From contig NZ_LUHJ01000012.1 in the NCBI RefSeq assembly GCF_001597745.1, positions 1 through 64,000 on the forward strand: a stretch of 64,000 nucleotides of DNA, read 5' to 3'. A model generated the notes under the pieces. It was not told the DNA's origin, did no database searches, and worked only from the letters and a program-made list of their open reading frames with translations. Source of the DNA: Anabaena sp. 4-3 (GTDB lineage Bacteria > Cyanobacteriota > Cyanobacteriia > Cyanobacteriales > Nostocaceae). Both the position numbers and the translations under genes were made by a program. Positions 45,359-54,136 of this stretch are shown here, piece by piece. Every line of letters begins with the position of its first letter. Position 1 is the stretch's first letter.

Positions 45359-46255
45359 ATGCAAGCAAATTTGTTAACTAATGTGATTCTGCCCCTTTCC
45401 TTGGCTATTATCATGCTGGGAATGGGTTTATCTTTGCAGCCAGAGGATTTTCAACGTGTAACTAAGTATCCGAAAGCCGTCTCAGTCGGCTTGGTAAGCC
45501 AGTTAATACTTTTACCAATCATTGGTTTGTTAATTGCTAAAACAGTCCCCATGCAGCCAATAATCGCCGTGGGATTAATTATCGTGGCATTATGTCCTGG
45601 GGGCGTATCATCAAACGTGGTGACATATCTAGCCGGTGGGGATGTGGCGTTATCAGTAACTCTCACAGTGTTGAGTAGTATCATTACCATATTTACCATT
45701 CCCATTTTTGCGAATCTGGCACTGCAACATTTTTTAGGACAAAGTGCAGCGATCGCACTGCCGATAGGTGCGACAATGTTGCAGATATTCCTAATTACAA
45801 TGGTGCCGATTGGGTTAGGGATGTATATACGCCAGAGGTTTACAGATACGGCTTTACGTTTAGAAAAAGTAACTAATCGCCTAGCGATCGCCTTACTTGC
45901 CATCATTATCTTGTTAATCTTGCTCCGAGAATGGCATCGCCTCCCAGAATTTATCTTGCAAGTCGGTATTGGGGTGGTGATGTTGAATTTGCTCTCAATC
46001 CTGGCAGGATACTTTTTGAGTAAACTGTTTAAACTGAATATTCGCCAACAAATATGTATTGCTATTGAAGTTGGATTTCAAAATGGCACGCTAGCGATCG
46101 CCATCACTGCCGGGTTGCTGAATAATGCGGATATGGCGGTTCCTGGTGCTATTTATGGCTTATTTATGAATCTCACTGGCTTTGTCATCATTAGCTATGG
46201 CAGAAAATTAGCTGCAACTAATTCCATTAATCGGAATTTTCTAGGTAAAGTCTAA
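45359..46255 (+). CDS. bile acid:sodium symporter family transporter
   Basis: 298 residues with about nine to ten membrane segments. MLGMGLSLQPEDFQRVTKYPKAVSVGLVSQLILLPIIGLLIA and VALCPGGVSSNVVTYLAGGDVALSVTLT match the BASS/SBF family, including the conserved crossing motif CPGG.SSN and later EVGFQNGTLAIAI. Plant BASS members move pyruvate and glucosinolate precursors, and cyanobacterial SbtA is separate. The substrate here is unknown, probably an organic anion with Na+. Confidence 0.9.
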   Translation: MQANLLTNVILPLSLAIIMLGMGLSLQPEDFQRVTKYPKAVSVGLVSQLILLPIIGLLIAKTVPMQPIIAVGLIIVALCPGGVSSNVVTYLAGGDVALSVTLTVLSSIITIFTIPIFANLALQHFLGQSAAIALPIGATMLQIFLITMVPIGLGMYIRQRFTDTALRLEKVTNRLAIALLAIIILLILLREWHRLPEFILQVGIGVVMLNLLSILAGYFLSKLFKLNIRQQICIAIEVGFQNGTLAIAITAGLLNNADMAVPGAIYGLFMNLTGFVIISYGRKLAATNSINRNFLGKV

Positions 46256-46286
46256 GGGAGCAAATTCTCCAAAAGCAAACTACCAG

Positions 46287-46333
46287 CTAGGCGATCGCAG
46301 TGATGCTATTTTTGGCATCATGCGATCGCCTAG
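46287..46333 (+). terminator. long hairpin built of HIP1 sites
   Basis: CTAGGCGATCGCA...TGATGC, loop tatttttg, GCATCA.TGCGATCGCCTAG: an almost perfect 19-bp stem containing two GCGATCGC octamers. It lies 31 bases after the symporter stop. A hairpin this stable is a probable terminator although no T-run follows. Confidence 0.65.
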
Positions 46334-46446
46334 TGAGAATATACCTTTAGCACGTTAAGCTGGATGAAGTAGCAATTCATTGCAATTTTTCAATTCAATC
46401 GCCTATCCTTGTTAATTTTAAATTTTCCCTGCTTGAGAAACCTGGA

Positions 46447-47169
46447 ATGCTAGACCAAATTTTTGACTACCTGCACTTTCATCTCAGCATTGAAGCTGCG
46501 ATAGTCCTGCTGATATTAGTATTTTTAGAAGCAGTGCTATCTGCTGACAATGCGATCGCCCTTGCCGCCATAGCCCAAGGACTAGACAATAAAAAACTGG
46601 AACGTCAGGCACTCAATATTGGTTTAGTCGTTGCCTATGTACTGCGAATTACCCTGCTGCTGACTGCAACTGAGGTACAAAAATTCTGGCAATTTGAACT
46701 TTTGGGTGCTGCATACCTACTCTGGTTAGTATTCCAACACTTTACCTCGGACGAAAGCGCAGACGAGCATCACCACGGGCCACGGTTTAATTCTTTGCTA
46801 CAAGCAATACCAGTAATTGCTTTAACAGACTTAGCCTTTTCTTTGGATAGTGTGACAACTGCGATCGCAGTATCTCAAGAAAGATGGCTAGTATTAACGG
46901 GGACAACCATAGGGATTATCACCCTGCGCTTTATGGCTGGCTTATTTATCCGTTGGTTAGATGAATTTGAAAACTTAGAAGATGCGGGATATATCACCGT
47001 CGCCTTGGTGGGGTTGCGCCTGTTATTGAAGGTAATAAACGATGATTTCGTGCCACCAGAATGGTTAATGATTACGGCGATCGCCCTAATTTTAACTTGG
47101 GGATTTTCCAAACGCCATCTCACAGAAGCACCCCAAGTAGAAGCGGAAAAAACAGAAGTACCAAAGTGA
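46447..47169 (+). CDS. TerC-family membrane protein
   Basis: 240 residues with about seven membrane segments. It has the family signatures EAVLSADNAIALAAIAQGL (Asp at 33 in the membrane) and DLAFSLDSVTTAIAVSQERW. TerC/Alx/DUF475 proteins are Mn2+ or other metal exporters or assist metal loading of exported proteins. The C-terminus is soluble and charged. It stands alone, followed by a repeat-rich stretch before ndk. Confidence 0.88.
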   Translation: MLDQIFDYLHFHLSIEAAIVLLILVFLEAVLSADNAIALAAIAQGLDNKKLERQALNIGLVVAYVLRITLLLTATEVQKFWQFELLGAAYLLWLVFQHFTSDESADEHHHGPRFNSLLQAIPVIALTDLAFSLDSVTTAIAVSQERWLVLTGTTIGIITLRFMAGLFIRWLDEFENLEDAGYITVALVGLRLLLKVINDDFVPPEWLMITAIALILTWGFSKRHLTEAPQVEAEKTEVPK

Positions 47170-47186
47170 GGGATTGGGGACAAAAC

Positions 47187-47230
47187 AATTCAAAATTCAA
47201 AATTCAAAATTAAGAATTAAGAATTAAGAA
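47187..47230. repeat. short tandem repeats (ATTCAAA and AGAATTA)
   Basis: Three copies of ATTCAAA followed by three copies of the heptamer AGAATTA. They lie between terC and ndk, followed by a palindromic box with accctgcgggttcgcgttagcg. Confidence 0.85.
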
Positions 47231-47336
47231 TGTTTGGGGAAAAATCCCCCTCATCCCCCACCCTGCGGGTTCGCGTTAGCGTCTCTGAAAGAGAAGCTAA
47301 AGCTACATCTCCCCCCACTCCCTACTCCCAACTAGA

Positions 47337-47786
47337 TTACTCGTGCAACCAAGGTGTTAAATGAGGTTGCCAGCTAACTAATTCTTCATCTTTAAACCAC
47401 AGGGAAATTTCCCGTTGAGCAGTTTCTAAAGCATCAGAACCGTGGATCAGGTTGCGACCGATATTAATGCCAAAATCTCCCCGAATTGTTCCTGGTTCTG
47501 CGGTTAAGGGATTTGTCGCACCAATGATTTTTCTAGCAGAAGCAACAACACCATCGCCTTCCCAGACCATCGCTACCACTGGGCCAGAAGTGATAAATTC
47601 GACTAAACTGGGGAAGAAAGGTCTTTCGCGGTGTACATCGTAATGCTTTTCAGCCAATTCCCGGCTGACTTGCAAGAACTTCAAACCAACAAGGGTAAAA
47701 CCTTTTGTTTCAAAGCGACGGATAATTTCGCCTACCAGTCCACGTTGTACGCCATCAGGCTTAATTGCTAAGAATGTGCGTTCCAA
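47337..47786 (-). CDS. ndk: nucleoside diphosphate kinase
   Basis: 149 residues. It transfers the gamma phosphate of ATP to NDPs through a phospho-His; the active-site motif is [12 protein letters not shown]. The start is TTG at 47786 with GGGAG 8 bases upstream; this gives [21 protein letters not shown], the standard start of the family. A longer frame to 47810 is not conserved. Length is exact for the family. Confidence 0.96.
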   Translation of the reverse strand: MERTFLAIKPDGVQRGLVGEIIRRFETKGFTLVGLKFLQVSRELAEKHYDVHRERPFFPSLVEFITSGPVVAMVWEGDGVVASARKIIGATNPLTAEPGTIRGDFGINIGRNLIHGSDALETAQREISLWFKDEELVSWQPHLTPWLHE

Positions 47787-48044
47787 AGCTATCTCCCTAA
47801 AGTTAATCAAATTTTTATGTAGTCAAGAGTCAACAGTTGATAGTCAAAAGTCTATAGTCCCCAGCCTCAGAGTTTTTGCTAATGACTCATGACCAATGAG
47901 TATTAACTACTGACCAATCAGAGTTTATCTCAGAAGTTATCTCTGAGTGCATATATTTGTCTATAGATTCAGCGAAGTTTTACGATACGTTGCCCAATTA
48001 ATGCGTTAAATTGTTTATTCGTGGGTGAAACACAGAGGTCAGAC

Positions 48045-50057
48045 ATGGGTGTTGAGTCAACTGCTACATCAGAAGAGGTGGTAAAAGTACCGTCTAACAG
48101 CAATAAGTTAGAAGGAAAAGGTCACAAACCGAAAAGGCTGCTAGCACCAAGTACAGGAGATGTCTCTCGGACTTGGAAAATTGAGGATAGCGAAGCTTTA
48201 TACCGGATTGAAGGTTGGGGGCAACCTTACTTTTCGATCAATGCGGCTGGTCATGTGACTGTTTCTCCCAAAGGCGATCGCGGCGGTTCTCTGGATTTGT
48301 TTGAGTTAGTCAATGCTTTGAAACAGCGTAATTTGGGGCTACCGCTACTGATTCGGTTTTCGGATATTCTCGAAGACCGGATTGAACGGTTAAATGCTTG
48401 TTTTGCCAAAGCGATCGCCCGTTATAATTATCCTGGTGTATATCGTGGTGTGTTTCCTGTCAAGTGCAATCAGCAACGGCATTTGATTGAAGATTTGGTG
48501 AAGTTTGGCAAGCCCCATCAGTTTGGTTTAGAAGCCGGTTCTAAACCAGAATTAATGATTGCCTTAGCTTTATTGGACACCCCAGGCGCATTGCTCGTTT
48601 GCAACGGCTACAAAGACCAGGAATACATCGAAACAGCAATGTTAGCCCAAAAACTCGGACAAACACCAATTATCGTCTTAGAACAGGTAGAAGAAGTCGA
48701 TTTGGTAATTGCTGCTAGTCATCAATTGGGAATTAGACCGATTTTGGGTGTCCGCGCTAAATTAAGCACCCAAGGTATGGGACGCTGGGGAACATCTACA
48801 GGCGATCGCGCCAAGTTTGGCTTGACAATTCCCGAAATCATCCAAGCAGTTGACAAATTGCGCGACGCTGATTTACTCAGTTCTTTACAGTTGTTGCACT
48901 TCCATATTGGTTCGCAAATTTCCGCCATTAATGTGATTAAAGATGCCATTCAAGAGGCAAGCCGCATTTATGTGGAATTAGCAGCCCAAGGTGCAGACAT
49001 GAAATACCTGGATGTAGGCGGGGGCTTGGGTGTAGATTATGACGGTTCTCAAACCAACTTCTACGCCTCGAAAAACTACAATATGCAGAACTATGCTAAC
49101 GATATTGTAGCCGAGTTAAAAGATACCTGTGCAGAACGGCAAATACCCGTACCTACCCTGATTAGTGAAAGTGGTCGGGCGATCGCTTCCCATCAATCGG
49201 TGCTGATTTTTGATGTTCTCAGTACCAGTGATGTCCCCCTCGATACCCCCGAACCGCCACAAGAAGGCGAATCCCCAGTTATTAAGTACCTGTGGGAAAC
49301 CTACCAATCCATCAACCCAGAAAACTATCAAGAGTTTTACCACGACGCAACCCAATTCAAAGAAGAAGCCATCAGCCGCTTTAATTTGGGAATTTTGCGT
49401 CTGAGAGAACGAGCCAAAGCCGAACGGCTGTACTGGGCTTGTTGTCAGAAAATTCTTAACATCATACGTCATCAAGATTACGTACCTGACGAACTGGAAG
49501 ACCTAGAAAAAATCATGGCTTCCATCTACTACGTCAATTTATCAGTGTTTCAATCAGCACCAGATTGTTGGGCGATTGATCAGCTGTTCCCGATTATGCC
49601 CATCCATCGCCTAGACCAAGAACCGACACAACGCGGAATTTTAGCAGACTTAACCTGTGACAGCGATGGCAAAATCGACCGCTTTATTGACCTGCGGGAT
49701 GTCAAATCTGTTTTAGAATTGCACCCCTTCCAAGCAGGAGAACCCTACTACCTGGGAATGTTCCTCAATGGTGCTTACCAGGAAATCATGGGCAATTTAC
49801 ATAACCTATTTGGCGACACCAACGCCGTTCACATCCAGTTAACCCCCAAAGGCTACCAAATTGAACACGTAGTCAAAGGCGACACCATGAGCGAAGTAGT
49901 CAGCTACGTGCAGTACGATTCTGAGGATATGGTGGAAAACATCCGCCAACGCTGTGAGAAAGCCTTAGAAGAAAGGCGTATTACTCTAGCTGAATCTCAG
50001 CGACTACTGCAAACCTATGAACATAGTCTCAGAAGATACACATATCTCAATAGCTAG
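48045..50057 (+). CDS. speA: biosynthetic arginine decarboxylase
   Basis: Makes agmatine and CO2 from arginine with PLP and Mg2+, the entry to putrescine and spermidine. About 670 residues from the ATG at 48045, with AGAGGTC 8 bases upstream; a GTG at 48021 extends the frame. The PLP Lys is in GVFPVKCNQQ (Lys140 from this start), and VCNGYKDQEYIE and HFHIGSQISAI follow. KYLDVGGGLGVDYDGS is the glycine-rich phosphate loop. Length matches SpeA (about 650-680). It is divergent from ndk. Confidence 0.96.
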   Translation: MGVESTATSEEVVKVPSNSNKLEGKGHKPKRLLAPSTGDVSRTWKIEDSEALYRIEGWGQPYFSINAAGHVTVSPKGDRGGSLDLFELVNALKQRNLGLPLLIRFSDILEDRIERLNACFAKAIARYNYPGVYRGVFPVKCNQQRHLIEDLVKFGKPHQFGLEAGSKPELMIALALLDTPGALLVCNGYKDQEYIETAMLAQKLGQTPIIVLEQVEEVDLVIAASHQLGIRPILGVRAKLSTQGMGRWGTSTGDRAKFGLTIPEIIQAVDKLRDADLLSSLQLLHFHIGSQISAINVIKDAIQEASRIYVELAAQGADMKYLDVGGGLGVDYDGSQTNFYASKNYNMQNYANDIVAELKDTCAERQIPVPTLISESGRAIASHQSVLIFDVLSTSDVPLDTPEPPQEGESPVIKYLWETYQSINPENYQEFYHDATQFKEEAISRFNLGILRLRERAKAERLYWACCQKILNIIRHQDYVPDELEDLEKIMASIYYVNLSVFQSAPDCWAIDQLFPIMPIHRLDQEPTQRGILADLTCDSDGKIDRFIDLRDVKSVLELHPFQAGEPYYLGMFLNGAYQEIMGNLHNLFGDTNAVHIQLTPKGYQIEHVVKGDTMSEVVSYVQYDSEDMVENIRQRCEKALEERRITLAESQRLLQTYEHSLRRYTYLNS

Positions 50058-50114
50058 GGACTAGGGATTGGGGACTGGGGATTGGGGACTGGGGACTGGG
50101 GATTGGGGACTGGG
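50056..50114. repeat. short tandem repeat (GGGGATT/GGGGACT heptamers)
   Basis: About eight heptamers of GGGGAYT just after the speA stop. A second array of CTCCGCTCC-type units follows at about 50131-50190. Confidence 0.85.
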
Positions 50115-50213
50115 TATTAAGAATAAATTCTCCTCTGCTCCTCCGCTCCCTCCGCTCCCTCCGCTTCCTCCGCTCCCTCATCTCCCCTGCCCCCCCTGCT
50201 GATTCTCTAGACT

Positions 50214-51380
50214 CTAACCATTTGTTCCCAGTAATTCCTCAATAGCTTGTCGTTCCACTGGGGTAGTTTCTGGTGGTGCTTGTCTTGCGTCGGTAATCAA
50301 CCAGTCTAAAGACGCTGCTTGCACATCAATAGCTGCGCCGGTTTTATCGACACAGTAACGTCCAAACACCAACTTATCCACCAGTCTCACACCAGGGCCT
50401 AAACGTGACCATTCAAAGATGACGCTGTTATCAACCGTCGCGCCACTGCATATCCAGCAGTTAGGGCCAATCATCGCCGGGCCGACGATTTTCGCACCGT
50501 CTTCTATTCTGGTCATGCCACCAATGTAAACAGGGCCTGTAATATCCACTTTGTCCCAATTGACAGCCACATTTAAACCAGTGTAGATACCTGGTGCTAC
50601 TTCGTGACCAGGAATCTGGACATTTTTGATTTCACCCAACAACACACCGCGAATGGCACGCCAGTAGTCTGGGACTTTACCAATATCAACCCATTCAAAG
50701 TCCATCGGAATGGCGTAGAAGGGCGCACCAATTTCTACTAATTTGGGGAATAATTGACTACCAATGTCATATTCCACGCCAGAGGGGATGTATTTAAATA
50801 CCTCTGGTTCAAAAATATAAATCCCTGTGTTGATGTTAGTGCTAAGGGCTTCTTCTACTGAGGGTTTTTCTTGGAAAGCTTTGACACGACCATCTTCTTC
50901 GGTGACGACGACACCGTAACTAGAAACTTCTTCTAAGGGTACAGTTTTAGAAATGATGGTAGCAATTGAACCCTTGGATTTATGCCACTTGACGGCTGCC
51001 GTCAAATCTAGGTCAATTAAAGCATCACCGCACAAAACTACAAAGGTGTCATCAAAAAACGGTGAGAAGTCTTGGATGCGGCGCATACCGCCGGCTGATC
51101 CAATTGCTTCCCCTACGAGTTTACCGTCATCGTCAATTTTTCCTTCAAAGGAATAGCCAATCTGTACGCCAAACCGTTGACCATCACGGAAATAGTTTTC
51201 AATTTCCTCAGCCAAATGGCTGACGTTGACCATAATTTGGTCAAAACCATGTTGACGTAAAAGTTCTAGTAAAAATTCCATCACTGGCTTTTGCAGGATG
51301 GGAATCATCGGTTTGGGAATCGTATACGTAATCGGACGGACACGAGTACCTTTACCTGCTGCGAGAATCATCGCTTTCAT
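50214..51380 (-). CDS. sugar-1-phosphate nucleotidyltransferase (Mpg/GlmU-like)
   Basis: 388 residues. The N-terminal nucleotidyltransferase has MKAMILAAGKGTRVRPITYTIPKPMIPI, a GXGTRxRPxTxxxPKPMxP signature, and CGDALIDLDL for metal binding. The C-terminus (about 245-360) is a left-handed beta helix with hexapeptide pattern (VDITGPVYIGGMTRIEDGAKIVGPAMIGPNCWICSGATVDNSVIF). Domain order fits mannose-1-phosphate guanylyltransferase or glucose-1-phosphate thymidylyltransferase-like enzymes; sugar specificity cannot be told from sequence alone. The product feeds polysaccharide or glycolipid synthesis. Confidence 0.88.
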   Translation of the reverse strand: MKAMILAAGKGTRVRPITYTIPKPMIPILQKPVMEFLLELLRQHGFDQIMVNVSHLAEEIENYFRDGQRFGVQIGYSFEGKIDDDGKLVGEAIGSAGGMRRIQDFSPFFDDTFVVLCGDALIDLDLTAAVKWHKSKGSIATIISKTVPLEEVSSYGVVVTEEDGRVKAFQEKPSVEEALSTNINTGIYIFEPEVFKYIPSGVEYDIGSQLFPKLVEIGAPFYAIPMDFEWVDIGKVPDYWRAIRGVLLGEIKNVQIPGHEVAPGIYTGLNVAVNWDKVDITGPVYIGGMTRIEDGAKIVGPAMIGPNCWICSGATVDNSVIFEWSRLGPGVRLVDKLVFGRYCVDKTGAAIDVQAASLDWLITDARQAPPETTPVERQAIEELLGTNG

Positions 51381-51602
51381 AAAAGTTTATTCCTCAACCA
51401 CAAGCCAGTTTACTTTCAATGAGTGATACTTAATCATCAGTTTTTATTTCTGCTCTAAGTTATCCCTGACAACAGGAATAACAGGAATCTACCGATTATT
51501 GCAACCAAGAGGTACAGATAATGACAAGCCATCAGTCATCTTTTTAATTTAATCGGATTTTGGCTGGGACTGAAATACAAGCCTGTAAATTCCCCGAATA
51601 TT

Positions 51603-52463
51603 TTATCTTGCTTTTGGTGGAATTTCTTTAATCTCTTGGGTTGAGAGCAAGCTAGTTGGGTCGGTGTTATTCTCATCTGTAATTAAGCGAATTTTGATAT
51701 CTTGGTAAAAATCTTCTTGAAATAATTCGACTTTGGATTGAGCCGATAGCAGCAGTAAAGCCCAAAAAACGCTGACTATGTGACCGTTTTCTGATTCATG
51801 ATGAGAGGTGTTTTGATGAGCTTGCTTTGTCTGCGTCCACAATTGTACAAGTTGTTCTAAATTGAGATAATTTTGGGCTAAAAGTAATTCTCTGGCGGCA
51901 CAATGTAATACCTGTTCTAGTTCACCAGCTACTTCCGTCAAATTTTCCTGGTGTGCTAACTCCAGTGCCTCACGCATGGTTTTGATACTGGGCTGACGCT
52001 TCATACGAACAGGTTTACTGACTTTCTCCACCTGTTTTAGCTGGTTCGCCATGATTTGTAGTTGCTCGATTAACTCTTGTAGAGTTACACGGCGTTTTGG
52101 TGGGGGCATGGCGGCAGGGCGACGGCGCAAATATCGCTCTAACTGTAAACGATGACCTTGTTGTAATAATCCGTTTTCACTGGCGATTAAAGTATCATCT
52201 ATGACATCTTCTAGTTCATCTGTTGCTGTTGACAATTGCATCAAAGTATTAGCTTTGTATAAAACTAACATTGATGCTGATAAAAATGCTTGTCCAGATT
52301 GAGACAAATCAGCTTCGTAGCCTCTGGCTGTTGTCTTTGGTGTCATGAGTTCTAAATAATTGTCAATCACCTCAATTACTTGCACATCCCAAGGGTCTAT
52401 TTCTCCTTGTTGGGCTTGCTCAATTAAATTTGTGATTGTTTCTAATAGCTCGGAAGCATCCAT
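51603..52463 (-). CDS. scpA: segregation and condensation protein A
   Basis: About 286 residues. ScpA is the kleisin partner of SMC and ScpB in chromosome condensation. Typical text is ITNLIEQAQQGEIDPWDVQVIEVIDNYLELM (ISLLxxxGExDPWDIxI pattern), with RPAAMPPPKRRVTLQELIEQL before a helical C-terminal half and a winged helix near 180-250 for SMC binding. ATG at 52463 is preferred to the TTG at 52484. No scpB lies nearby. Confidence 0.9.
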   Translation of the reverse strand: MDASELLETITNLIEQAQQGEIDPWDVQVIEVIDNYLELMTPKTTARGYEADLSQSGQAFLSASMLVLYKANTLMQLSTATDELEDVIDDTLIASENGLLQQGHRLQLERYLRRRPAAMPPPKRRVTLQELIEQLQIMANQLKQVEKVSKPVRMKRQPSIKTMREALELAHQENLTEVAGELEQVLHCAARELLLAQNYLNLEQLVQLWTQTKQAHQNTSHHESENGHIVSVFWALLLLSAQSKVELFQEDFYQDIKIRLITDENNTDPTSLLSTQEIKEIPPKAR

Positions 52464-52484
52464 TCTGATTTCCGATTGTGCCAA

Positions 52485-52935
52485 TTTTCAAATAAAGGTA
52501 GACAAATACAAGCTCGATTAGGTTGTGAGTTTGTTTCTAATTATAGCATTATATTTTTATACATTTGTTTAAGTGAATTTTCTATATTAAACATTTTTCT
52601 CACTGGGAAACATTGACGATCAAAGTTTTTGGGAGCAACAAAAAGACTGAGTGGGAACAGGTGGGTAATTTCTCTTTCTGAAGAATGGTGTGTATATGGG
52701 CTAATTTCTTATCAAAAGAAAGATGTATTTTTTAGTTGGAAGCTTTGCAATAAGACTAGCTCCTTTAATTGATATCTGGCACCATTCTCAATCATTGTCT
52801 GGTGAGTAATGCCGACAATGTAAATATTAGGGCTTGAGGGCATTCAGGGCATTGCCCACCCTAGGAAAATTGCTATCAAATAACTGGGGCAAGATGTGAC
52901 GTAACTTTAATTACCGAGGATAGGCATTTAATAAT
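52485..52935. other. intergenic, about 450 bases
   Basis: Divergent promoter region between scpA and the baeRF gene. It contains a MITE-like element (listed at 52772-52897). Around 52604-52675 is a stretch with GGGAAACA and GGGAACA boxes that could belong to a small RNA, but I see no clear promoter-terminator pair and do not call it. Confidence 0.5.
52772..52897. repeat. MITE-like element with terminal repeats
   Basis: Left ATCTGGCACCATTCTCAAT, right GGGGCAAGATGTGAC, with the inner ggcattgcccaccctag box. It is the same family as 10889-11017 with a different centre. Confidence 0.6.
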
Positions 52936-54105
52936 ATGACTCTACTATCTATTGATGAATTAAAAACTTTAGTCACCAATCCTCAGTCGCCTTGTGTTTC
53001 TCTGTATATGCCGATGCAAAAAGCCGGGCCTGAGATTCGTCAAAACCCAATTCGCTTTAAAAATTTAATGCGTGAGGCTGAAGAACGGTTAGATGCCATA
53101 GGGATGCGCCATACTGAGGCGATCAACTTTCTGCAAGCAGCTAGGGCATTAGATCAGAATGATTTCTGGGAACACCAAGATAAGGGCTTGGCAATCTTTA
53201 TTTCTCCCCAGGTATTCCGTTATTATTGTTTGCCAACTGTGTTGTCAGAATTGGTAGTTGTGGGGAATCAGTTTCATCTTAAACCTTTGCTGCATTTACT
53301 TAATCGCGATCGCAAATTTTATATTCTGGCTCTCAGTCAAAAGGATGTCCGCTTTTTTGCCGCCAGCAGCTATGACATCCACGAGGTGGAAGTGGCAAAT
53401 ATGCCCAAGAATTTACAGCAAGCTCTTCTAGAGGAAGAACTGCAAAAAGGGGTACAGCACCGCATTGCTACATCTAGAGGCGGAACTGCTAATCCTTTTC
53501 AGCAACCAGGGACATTTCATGGACAGGGAAGCCCTGATAGAGATAAGCATCAAGCAGATATTCTACAGTTTTGCTATGCCGTTGATCAAGCAGTACATGA
53601 AAAACTGCGGGATGAACACGCGCCTCTAATTGTGGCGGGAGTTGAATATCTCCATCCGATTTATCGGGAGGCGAATACATATCCTTATTTGCTGGAAGCG
53701 GGTATTACTGGTAATCAGGAAGTTATTAAGCCGGAGGAATTACATGAGCAGGCTTGGTCAATTGTATCTCCTCGGTTGGATGAACAACAACAGGCAGCGA
53801 TCGCCCTTTATCAACAACTCGCCCCAGAAGATACTGCTCAAGCTTCTGATGATATCAAAGAAATTGTCCCCGCCGCTTATTACCAAAAGGTTGACACTTT
53901 GTTGGTGTCTCTCCAGCAGCAAGTTTGGGGTAAGTTTGATCCCGATACTCTGAATGTGGATTTACACTCCCAGCCTGAACCAAATGATGAAGATATGTTA
54001 AATTTTGCTGCTGTTTATACCTTGTTGAACGGTGGGCAAGTTTACACGGTTAATCCTGAACAAATGCCTGATAATCAACCAATTGCCGCAATTTTCCGAT
54101 ATTGA
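52936..54105 (+). CDS. baeRF-type release-factor-like protein
   Basis: 389 residues. It starts MTLLSIDELKTLVTNPQSPCVSLYMPMQKAGPEIRQNPIRFKNLMREAEERL and contains LNRDRKFYILALSQKDVRFFAASSYDIHEVEV, the pattern of bacterial archaeo-eukaryotic release factor (baeRF, family 3) proteins, probably a member of the ERF1/pelota-related superfamily. The C-terminal domain has FAAVYTLLNGGQVYTVNP. The family is linked to translation stress but has no proven role. It is a stand-alone gene, and the PEP-synthase-like gene converges on it. Confidence 0.78.
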   Translation: MTLLSIDELKTLVTNPQSPCVSLYMPMQKAGPEIRQNPIRFKNLMREAEERLDAIGMRHTEAINFLQAARALDQNDFWEHQDKGLAIFISPQVFRYYCLPTVLSELVVVGNQFHLKPLLHLLNRDRKFYILALSQKDVRFFAASSYDIHEVEVANMPKNLQQALLEEELQKGVQHRIATSRGGTANPFQQPGTFHGQGSPDRDKHQADILQFCYAVDQAVHEKLRDEHAPLIVAGVEYLHPIYREANTYPYLLEAGITGNQEVIKPEELHEQAWSIVSPRLDEQQQAAIALYQQLAPEDTAQASDDIKEIVPAAYYQKVDTLLVSLQQQVWGKFDPDTLNVDLHSQPEPNDEDMLNFAAVYTLLNGGQVYTVNPEQMPDNQPIAAIFRY

Positions 54106-54136
54106 TTTTTTGGCAGGTGTGGTATGAATTTTGAAT

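Noticed and set aside
52604-52680. GGGAAACA/GGGAACA boxes as a Yfr2-type small RNA
   Set aside because: Only loose resemblance; no clear promoter or terminator, and the second box lacks one A.
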